A stretch of DNA of 16,583 nt, taken from assembly GCA_035505995.1 (NCBI GenBank), contig DATJQF010000008.1, forward strand, positions 1-16,583, given 5' to 3'. Below are positions 7,904 through 13,907 of the stretch, one piece after another. How positions within the stretch are numbered: the first letter of the stretch is position 1; the number at the start of each line of letters is the position of its first letter. The notes under the pieces were generated by a model. That model worked only from the letters and a program-made list of their open reading frames with translations, made no database searches and had not been told where the DNA came from. This DNA is from DATJQF01 sp035505995. GTDB taxonomy: Bacteria > Bacteroidota > Bacteroidia > Bacteroidales > FEN-979. The translations under genes were made by a program, and so were the position numbers.

Positions 7904-9265
7904 TTACAATAAGATATCCGAACCAATAGTAACTGTGGTCCCGGTCTGCCCGGCGGTGTACAGCCCGAAAGTCCCTCCTGCCGCTGATTTATACACATAG
8001 AGGCATTGCACATTCAGCCGCCAGTTCCTGGTCTTCAGCGGATAAATATTGACCCCTCCCCCGGCTTCCCAGGGGTGTCGTTTCCACTGGTCGAAGAAAA
8101 CGGAAGTTATTCCGTATACACACAGGATCCTGGGGATGGCCATCTGGGAAGCCGCAAACCAAAAGGCCTTATCAATAATGGTAGCTTCAGGCACTTCCCC
8201 GTCTGTTTCAAATTTGGACAACTGTCTCCAGAAGAATTCCGCCTGCAGGTGTAAGCCGCTATATTTCATCCCTGCATCGACGGCAAGATAGTCAAAGTCC
8301 GCTTTTTGGACGGTGACCCCTGTTGCCAATGCTCCAGTCTCAAATAGCAGGACCCCGTCGGAATTTCTGACCTGTGTATTATCAGGGGAGGGTGTACCGA
8401 TATTGTTGAACCGGTCCTCCCTGCTGTGGCAATAGGAGACCCCGAACCGGGTGGCAACCCGCTTGTGCCATTCAAAATCCATATTACCCCCTCTCGGGCC
8501 GAATTCCCCTGTGGTCGGTGTGCACACTAAATCTCCGCTCACAGACATGTCACGGGTTAGCTTGGATGCCTGTATTCCAAGGGTGCTGAGATTATTTCCG
8601 ATAAAGAAGGTATAATTAAGCCTTGGAACAATGATCCCGTACACAAAAAAACCATTGGTAAAACCACCCCTGAGAGCATCTTCCGCCATCGTCCGGTCGG
8701 TGGAAAAAAAGAAGGGAAAAGGTCCCTGAAGGGTCCTGTTACACAGGTTGGGGTAAATACCAGCTCCCAGCCTCAGATGGTCGTTAATTTTATATTGGAT
8801 ATTCCCGTATACCAGTGTCTGCTGGGTCGTCATGACGGTCCAGACCGTGATCATATAGGTAAGCTTTGGAGTACCCAGGAAGCCGCTGAACCATATCATA
8901 GCGCGGTGCCAGAAGATATCATTGCGGCCCTTGAAGGATCTCACGCTATCCAGGTGATCGCTCCAGGTCTGGTTTCCCGGCATCTGGTCCAGCCAACGTG
9001 CCATCCCGTACATGCTCAGGTTGAGGCTTCCGAATTTTGATTTTACAAGGTCAAAACCTTTTCCTGGTGTGAATTCACCGGATGCAACGTTGGCATAGGT
9101 AGTATCCAGGGGGGGCTTGCCACGCCGGAACATGAATTGAACCTTCTTCTCGTTTTTGTTCAGGACACTGTCCGGTTCACCCATTTGTGCCTGCGCCTCC
9201 TGCAGGTGATAACCAAGGAACAACAAGCCAATCATCCAGGTCCTAAGAGCTTTTCGCATGCTCAT
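7904..9265 (-). CDS. Outer-membrane porin, phosphate-selective porin O/P-like
   Basis: Probable outer-membrane channel, 453 residues from the ATG at 9265. The open frame extends to a TTG at 9286, but that start would add polar residues before the signal peptide; an ATG at 9259 is an equally possible start. The signal peptide ends at A26|Q27 (...EAQA|QMGEP). A globally porin-like pattern follows: an N-terminal GKGFDLVKSKFGSLNLSMYG strand segment, paired aromatic strands, and an RLGAGIYPN...FSTDRTMAEDA passage resembling the conserved part of O/P-type porins where an FxxVDRS-like motif sits. It ends in IGSDILL rather than in Phe, which is less typical. The gene lies 45 nt after the glutaminase stop and 20 nt before the amidohydrolase start. 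Solute unknown; anionic amino acids or carboxylates would fit the context. Confidence 0.65.
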   Translation of the reverse strand: MSMRKALRTWMIGLLFLGYHLQEAQAQMGEPDSVLNKNEKKVQFMFRRGKPPLDTTYANVASGEFTPGKGFDLVKSKFGSLNLSMYGMARWLDQMPGNQTWSDHLDSVRSFKGRNDIFWHRAMIWFSGFLGTPKLTYMITVWTVMTTQQTLVYGNIQYKINDHLRLGAGIYPNLCNRTLQGPFPFFFSTDRTMAEDALRGGFTNGFFVYGIIVPRLNYTFFIGNNLSTLGIQASKLTRDMSVSGDLVCTPTTGEFGPRGGNMDFEWHKRVATRFGVSYCHSREDRFNNIGTPSPDNTQVRNSDGVLLFETGALATGVTVQKADFDYLAVDAGMKYSGLHLQAEFFWRQLSKFETDGEVPEATIIDKAFWFAASQMAIPRILCVYGITSVFFDQWKRHPWEAGGGVNIYPLKTRNWRLNVQCLYVYKSAAGGTFGLYTAGQTGTTVTIGSDILL

Positions 9266-9310
9266 AAGTTTCTTTATTTGGAACAATAATGTATAATTCA
9301 GAACTATCCT

Positions 9311-10351
9311 TTATTTAGGCTGGATCAGGTAAGGGTTCACTTTAAGTTTTTCCACGATGTACTTGATCACCATTTGTCCTTTCACACTGTTCCCGGCCTC
9401 ATCCAGCGGCGGGGATACTACGGCGATCCCGAATTTACCGGGACATACGGCGATCAATCCTCCGCCTACCCCGCTCTTACCGGGCAGACCCGTATTATAC
9501 AGCCAGATCCCCGAATCATCATACAGGCCGGCCGTGGCCATCACCGCCAGGGTGTACATGGTAGTTTCCGGAGAGACGACCTTTTTCTTTGTCACCGGAT
9601 TAACTCCTCCGTTTGCCAGGGTAGCCGCCATCAGGGCGAGATCTTTGGCATTGACATTCAGGGCGCACTGCTTGGTGTAAATATCCGTTGTCTGCACGGG
9701 ATCGAAATACATCCTTCCGTATGCAAGAAGCAAATGTGCAATGGCCTGGTTGCGGAGGTTATCTCCCGCCTCGCTGATATATACCGGCATATTTAAGTAG
9801 AGAGACCTGCCTGCAAATGCACTTTCCACTTCCACGACATGCTTCCATTTGGCGGCGGAATCATTCCCCGCAATCAGGCTGGTAGCTGCAATGGCACCCG
9901 GGTTGACGAGGGGATTGATCTCTTTTCCCCGTTTCCTTTCAATGGCCGTGATGGAATTGAATACCTCGCCGGTAGCATCCACCCCGATCTTATCCTGGAT
10001 GGCCTGATGCCCCAGCTCCTCGATATCCTGCGCCATTACGAAAACCTTGGATACGCTTTGAATGGAAACCATGGAGGTAATGTCCCCCTTCGTAAATACC
10101 TGGCCGTCGGGAGTGACGATGGCAATCCCGAATATCTTGGGATCCACGTTGGCCAGCTCTTTGATATAGTCGGCATTCTTGCCTTCCTTGACATCCTTGA
10201 ATTTATTATATGCCTCATCCAGCGCCGCCTGGATCTTGTCCTTGGTCAGGGTATTATCCGGCTGAGCCAGCATAACCCGCGGCATCAGGAATACCATCAG
10301 GGTGATGGTCATGACCATCCGCAAACCTGTTCTGTAACTTTTGTTTTTCAT
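9311..10351 (-). CDS. glsA: Exported glutaminase (serine-dependent GlsA family)
   Basis: Hydrolyses L-glutamine to glutamate and ammonia. Of the 346 residues, 1-29 are a signal peptide (A29|Q30), placing the enzyme in the periplasm; typical bacterial GlsA enzymes are about 310 residues and cytosolic. The family is related in fold to serine beta-lactamases. Visible motifs are SIQSVSK at 96-102, which contains the catalytic S99-x-x-K102; KEINPLVNPGAI at 143-154; the YTKQCAL block at 225-231; LMAATLANGGVNPVT at 240-254; and the GKSGVGGGL loop at 291-299 near the active site. The domain is complete. It lies 31 nt after the DcaP-like porin gene and 45 nt before the next porin. Together with the asparaginase it would strip amide nitrogen outside the cytoplasm. 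Confidence 0.93.
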   Translation of the reverse strand: MKNKSYRTGLRMVMTITLMVFLMPRVMLAQPDNTLTKDKIQAALDEAYNKFKDVKEGKNADYIKELANVDPKIFGIAIVTPDGQVFTKGDITSMVSIQSVSKVFVMAQDIEELGHQAIQDKIGVDATGEVFNSITAIERKRGKEINPLVNPGAIAATSLIAGNDSAAKWKHVVEVESAFAGRSLYLNMPVYISEAGDNLRNQAIAHLLLAYGRMYFDPVQTTDIYTKQCALNVNAKDLALMAATLANGGVNPVTKKKVVSPETTMYTLAVMATAGLYDDSGIWLYNTGLPGKSGVGGGLIAVCPGKFGIAVVSPPLDEAGNSVKGQMVIKYIVEKLKVNPYLIQPK

Positions 10352-10382
10352 GGTTGATGTTTTTAAATATTACGGATCCCTG

Positions 10383-11609
10383 CTACTTTTTGGCAAAGTA
10401 GAAGGTCTTGTCAAAGTTGTATTTAAGGGAGAAATTGATCTTGGTGGCCTGCGAGGTGTACCCGTCGCTGTTGTTCTGGCGGTAGATCCACTGGAACTCC
10501 ACCCCTACCATAACATTGTGCCAGGGATAATACAACAGGTTGGCCTCTACGAAATGGCCCAGGTGATAGTCAGAGGGCGCCTGCCCGTCCGAATTCATGA
10601 TCGTCGTGTTGGACCAGCCGATGGAGCTGCTGAATTTCTTGCTCCAGTATAAATCCACGAAGGCAACCAGCCCAAGGTCCGGGAGGGCAACCCCCTTGAT
10701 AGGATGCACTGAATCGGACAGGTTCTCCTTTATGCCAATGTCCAACGGGGCATCGTTAAAGTAGTTCTCCACCCCTGCCCCGTAAACTGCCTGCAGGTGT
10801 ATCACGGCCACTTTCCCGATGTTGATCCCGGAGCTCAGGCTGACCCCCCATCCGATGGCATGACCGCTCAGATCGATCTTCTTCAGGCTATCGACATCCG
10901 GCGGCAAATATTTCCATCCGATATAGCGCACGATCGCTCCCAGTTGCACATAGCCCCATTTCTTCCCGGCGTAACGGAAATGACCGGAGAGGTCAGGATA
11001 AGGAAAATGCGGTTTTACATATGAAAGTTCAATCCGGTCGGCATAGGTTCCCCCATCGGCACTCGCTCCCGGCATTTCCAGGGCAAAGACCAGGTGGGTC
11101 GGTCCCATAATAGGATAATAGCGGAATTGTACGTTCCGGTAAAAAAGCATTCCGCTGGGGCCCCAGTATTCCAGTGTGTTCGGGAAGACATCCAGGTCCA
11201 TGAAGGCGCTTTCGGTCTGCCCGGCCCCTATATGGCCCAACTGGCCGTATGCGTGCCGAAGCCGGATGGTGGTCAAACCCGCGTCGGCGCCGACCCCGAA
11301 CAAATCAAAATCAAACACGGTCTTGAACTCCCCCCATTTGGTCTGCATGGAGGATTTTACGCCAAACCTCGACTGCCGTGCGCTGAAATAGAAATTGCCG
11401 TCCGTGCCGAACTGGTTATCATAGGCCGGCAGCTTCGACGGACGCATCACATCGTACCATTTGGGATCCACCTGGTTGAAATTGTAACCAAAATCAGTCA
11501 TGGCAAAGCCATAGATCTGGATCCATTTGGTACTGTCTTTTTGTTCCTGGCTGTACGTCAATGAGTACAGGGAACAAAACAGCATGATCAGAAAGAAATG
11601 TTTTTTCAT
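10383..11609 (-). CDS. DcaP-like outer-membrane porin
   Basis: Outer-membrane channel of the DcaP-like family, 408 residues. The signal peptide is residues 1-20 with cleavage S20|Q21. The conserved family core is plain: NFYFSARQSRFGVKS (72-86), WGEFKTVFDFDLFG (92-105), ADAGLTTIRLRHAYGQLG (108-125), a GAGQTESAFMDLDVFPN run (128-144), and EYWGPSGMLFYRNVQFRY (147-164). The C-terminus is LKYNFDKTFYFAKK. Acinetobacter DcaP is a trimeric channel for negatively charged compounds such as dicarboxylates, which suits a locus that generates aspartate and fumarate; the actual solute here is inferred. It starts 70 nt after the asparaginase stop. That gap contains two palindromes (11645-11670), so a separate promoter or operator here is possible. 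Confidence 0.88.
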   Translation of the reverse strand: MKKHFFLIMLFCSLYSLTYSQEQKDSTKWIQIYGFAMTDFGYNFNQVDPKWYDVMRPSKLPAYDNQFGTDGNFYFSARQSRFGVKSSMQTKWGEFKTVFDFDLFGVGADAGLTTIRLRHAYGQLGHIGAGQTESAFMDLDVFPNTLEYWGPSGMLFYRNVQFRYYPIMGPTHLVFALEMPGASADGGTYADRIELSYVKPHFPYPDLSGHFRYAGKKWGYVQLGAIVRYIGWKYLPPDVDSLKKIDLSGHAIGWGVSLSSGINIGKVAVIHLQAVYGAGVENYFNDAPLDIGIKENLSDSVHPIKGVALPDLGLVAFVDLYWSKKFSSSIGWSNTTIMNSDGQAPSDYHLGHFVEANLLYYPWHNVMVGVEFQWIYRQNNSDGYTSQATKINFSLKYNFDKTFYFAKK

Positions 11610-11644
11610 CGTGTTAAGTTTTTATCCAATGAGTAATCAAACGG

Positions 11645-11670
11645 TCAATATATTGAGATGAAATATTTCA
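11645..11670. repeat. Two adjacent 12-bp perfect palindromes, candidate operator
   Basis: TCAATATATTGA (11645-11656) and TGAAATATTTCA (11659-11670), separated by 2 bp, lie in the 70-nt gap between the asparaginase stop and the DcaP-like porin start, 36-61 nt upstream of the porin ATG. Both 9-mers ATATATTGA and AATATTTCA recur within the inverted repeat upstream of the kinase gene (15930-15946). This makes an operator for the local regulator, or an mRNA processing or stability element, plausible. Confidence 0.4.
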
Positions 11671-11679
11671 ACACCTCGA

Positions 11680-12753
11680 TCAATAATCAACAAATAACTT
11701 CTGTATATCTGCAAGCGGTCTCTGCTTCAGCAGTGCCAGCGAAAGCAGGATCCTCGCTTTCTGGGGATTCAGGTCATACGAGGCGATCAGCCCCAGCTCG
11801 TCGTCATTCACTTCCACATTCCGGCCTACATTTCCCGTGGCTACCCGGGTACTTCTCACCACCACCACTCCTTTTTTACTTGCCCGCTGGCAGGCTTCCA
11901 GGGAGGCTTTGTTCATATTGCCGTTCCCGACGCCCGCAATGATGATTCCTTTAGCCCCGTTCGCTACCGAGGCATCAATCAGGTCGGCCGGCATATCCGT
12001 GCATGCATAAATAATATCCACCCGCGGAAGCTGGTTGACCCCTTCAACCGAGAATTCGCTTTTAGGCCCGTACAAACTGATGGGGTACCGGTAAAATTCG
12101 TTGGATCCGTAGGCCGTTGTTCCGATCAATCCCTTGATAGGCGACATAAAGGTCTGGACGGCGGTGGTGCTCACTTTGATCAGGTTCTGCGCCGACTGGA
12201 TCCAGTCGTTCATCACCAGCAACACCCCGCGCCCCCGGGCATTCGGGTCGGCGGCTACGGCAATCCCATTGTACAGGTTCAGGGGGCCGTCGGCACTGAG
12301 TGCGGTCGAAGGCCTCATCGAGCCGACCAGCACTACGGGGAGGTCAGTTTTCACCACCAGGTTCAGGAAGTAGGCGGTTTCCTCCATGGTATCGGTGCCA
12401 TGGGTGATCACGATGCCGGCCAGGTCTTTCCGTTGAGACAGCTCCCGGATCCTCTTCGCCAGCTTCAGCATGATCTCAAAGGACATGTCCTGGGAACCTA
12501 CATTGGAGATTTGTTCGCCGGTCACATTGGCGATTTTTCTCACGTCCGGTATGGCATTGAGCATAACCTCAATATTGACCTGCCCGGAAGTATACCCGGA
12601 CTGCGTACCGGTGGAAGCCGATCCGGCAATGGTTCCGCCCGTTGCCAGGATCACTACATTCGGTAATTTCTGTCCCTGTCCGCAGGCGGGCGGACCTGCA
12701 ACAAGCAGGGTCATTGCCAGCAGGCAACAGAACTGAAGTAAATTTTTTCTCAT
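11680..12753 (-). CDS. ansB: Periplasmic type II L-asparaginase
   Basis: Converts L-asparagine to aspartate and ammonia, often with some glutaminase activity. 357 residues including a signal peptide of about 25 residues (ACG|QGQ); C24 is not in a proper lipobox (PPAC), so a lipoprotein is unlikely. Active-site residues of the type II family are all present: T41 in TGGTIAG (38-44), Y54 on the mobile loop, S87-Q88, T120-D121 in THGTDTMEET, and K193 in LIKVST. The C-terminal YDLNPQKARILLSLAL is also conserved. The E. coli enzyme with this layout is a periplasmic tetramer. The gene starts 24 nt after the stand-alone receiver gene, so they are likely co-transcribed. Its product aspartate is the substrate of the aspartase encoded about 6 kb downstream in the same run. 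Confidence 0.95.
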   Translation of the reverse strand: MRKNLLQFCCLLAMTLLVAGPPACGQGQKLPNVVILATGGTIAGSASTGTQSGYTSGQVNIEVMLNAIPDVRKIANVTGEQISNVGSQDMSFEIMLKLAKRIRELSQRKDLAGIVITHGTDTMEETAYFLNLVVKTDLPVVLVGSMRPSTALSADGPLNLYNGIAVAADPNARGRGVLLVMNDWIQSAQNLIKVSTTAVQTFMSPIKGLIGTTAYGSNEFYRYPISLYGPKSEFSVEGVNQLPRVDIIYACTDMPADLIDASVANGAKGIIIAGVGNGNMNKASLEACQRASKKGVVVVRSTRVATGNVGRNVEVNDDELGLIASYDLNPQKARILLSLALLKQRPLADIQKLFVDY

Positions 12754-12777
12754 AGGTGCTGATTTGATGGAACGTTG

Positions 12778-13152
12778 TTAATTTTCCGGGTTCTTTATGG
12801 TTTCTTGATGAACCTGAGGCAGTAACTTCAGTAATTCATCGCCGTCCACCGGCTTGCGTAAGTAAGCCAGCACTCCGTACCGTGCCGCGCATTCACGACT
12901 GGTTGTTTCATCGTACGCGGTGACAACGATCACCGGCATATGAAAGTTTCTCTCCCCGAAATATTCCAGGAGATCACATCCGTTCATTCCGGGCATATGA
13001 ATATCCAGGACCAGGGTATCCTGTTCGGAAGGCTGCCCCCGGTCGAGAAAATCCTTAACACTGCCGTATGAATTGCTTTCCATTCCTGCAGACTGGAGAA
13101 GGATCTCGAATCCTTTTCTTACACGTTCATCATCGTCCAGAATATAGATCAA
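12778..13152 (-). CDS. Stand-alone response-regulator receiver domain
   Basis: A 124-residue single-domain receiver with no DNA-binding or enzymatic output. Visible switch residues: acidic pocket D6/D7 in ILDDD, phospho-acceptor D50 in LVLDIHMPGMNG, T78 in VVTAYD, and K100 in YLRKP. The sequence style is that of FixJ/NodW receivers. The only credible start is TTG at 13152 (TTG ATC TAT ATT): an in-frame TGA lies two codons upstream and no ATG is available, which gives a short but complete first strand. A candidate promoter lies upstream in a 140-base gap and the asparaginase gene follows after 24 nt, so the receiver belongs transcriptionally to the enzyme genes rather than to the kinase-regulator pair. 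Possible roles are phosphate sink, relay or competitor for the kinase encoded nearby. Confidence 0.88.
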   Translation of the reverse strand: MIYILDDDERVRKGFEILLQSAGMESNSYGSVKDFLDRGQPSEQDTLVLDIHMPGMNGCDLLEYFGERNFHMPVIVVTAYDETTSRECAARYGVLAYLRKPVDGDELLKLLPQVHQETIKNPEN

Positions 13153-13171
13153 GGGTCAGCTACTTTTGCAC

Positions 13172-13182
13172 CAATGAAATTG
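13172..13182. repeat. Short inverted repeat upstream of the receiver gene
   Basis: CAAT-GAA-ATTG, 4-bp arms, about 20 nt before the receiver start codon. On the minus strand it reads CAATTTCATTG, which looks like a shortened form of the repeat at 15929-15945 (CAATATTTCATATATTG). It could be a weaker copy of the same operator, but the length is within chance. Confidence 0.2.
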
Positions 13183-13214
13183 TATTTAAAATTAACCCGG
13201 TGGATCACCTTTGT

Positions 13215-13247
13215 AAATAATACCTTGATGCTATTTTTACTTGCAAA
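13215..13247 (-). promoter_or_regulatory. Candidate Bacteroidota-type promoter for the receiver-asparaginase run
   Basis: Read on the minus strand, a perfect -33 box TTTG (13247-13244) is followed, after 21 nt, by TATTATTT (13222-13215), a partial match to the -7 consensus TAnnTTTG. The 19-21 nt spacing is that of Bacteroidota housekeeping promoters. Transcription would start about 55 nt before the TTG start at 13152. This is the only gap over 100 nt within the minus-strand run, which supports a separate start of transcription for the effector genes. Confidence 0.4.
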
Positions 13248-13292
13248 GGAAAAGAGGAGGGCAGAAGGGCATATGGGCTCTGCGCGCCGGGG

Positions 13293-13907
13293 TCAGCGCC
13301 GGCTCAGTTTCTCGTGCAGCTGCACCATCTGGGCAACCGACTTCATCCCGAGCTTTTTGGTGATGTTTCCCCGGTGTATCTTGACCGTATGTTCGGATAT
13401 AAAAAGCTCGGCGGCAATTTGCTTGTTGAGCAACCCGCGGACCACCAATTGAAAGATTTCATACTCCCGGGGAGAAAGGGATTCCAGCAAGGCGCTCAGA
13501 TGACGGGTCTCTGTTTCATTGGCTATAAGTTCCCGGCTTTTCCGGAGCGCTTCCTCCACGGCTTCGAGGAGCTGTTCATCCAGGAAAGGTTTCTGGAGAA
13601 AATTAATGGCCCCTTTCTTCAGAGCCTGCACGCTCATCGGCACATCCCCGAAACCGGTCATGTAAATAATGGGTAGCGTCGGAAACCCGGAAGTGATCTC
13701 CTCCTGGACCTCGAGCCCTGAGTCTCCTTCCAGGAAAATATCCAGCAGGATGCAACCCGGGCCGGGGTAAGGCCCGGAATTCAGGAATTCACCGGCCCCG
13801 CTAAAAGTTTCTGCGAGGTAGCCCGATGAACTCAGCAACAGGTAAATGCTTCTCCTTACCGTTTCATCGTCATCAATGATAATGATCCTGTGTGTTTCCG
13901 GATTCAT
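13293..13907 (-). CDS. FixJ/NarL-type response regulator with LuxR HTH
   Basis: DNA-binding response regulator of 204 residues. The receiver domain, about 7-123, carries acidic residues in IIDDDE (11-15), phospho-acceptor D56 in CILLDIFLEGDSG, T84 in IIYMTGFGD and K106 in FLQKPF. A linker leads to a LuxR/GerE helix-turn-helix at about 144-200 (LSPREYEIFQLVVRG, then NKQIAAELFISEHTVKIHRG). Receiver wording and domain order are those of FixJ-like regulators, which commonly pair with HELNQP-type kinases. Its ATG at 13907 lies inside the kinase gene (35-nt overlap), so the two are translationally coupled and are almost surely cognate partners. Likely targets are the adjacent enzyme and transporter genes (inference); its own gap sequences hold the candidate operators noted separately. 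Confidence 0.93.
   Translation of the reverse strand: MNPETHRIIIIDDDETVRRSIYLLLSSSGYLAETFSGAGEFLNSGPYPGPGCILLDIFLEGDSGLEVQEEITSGFPTLPIIYMTGFGDVPMSVQALKKGAINFLQKPFLDEQLLEAVEEALRKSRELIANETETRHLSALLESLSPREYEIFQLVVRGLLNKQIAAELFISEHTVKIHRGNITKKLGMKSVAQMVQLHEKLSRR

Noticed and set aside
9266..9286. TTG at 9286 as start of the O/P-like porin
   Set aside because: ATG codons at 9265 and 9259 directly precede a normal signal peptide; the extension is unneeded.
12682..12684. Cys24 of the asparaginase as a lipoprotein attachment site
   Set aside because: The preceding residues (PPA) lack the Leu-rich lipobox; ordinary cleavage before Gln is more likely.
13261..13292. GC-rich stretch after the response regulator as a terminator
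   Set aside because: No clean stem-loop with a following T-run is visible; GCGC repeats alone do not support it.
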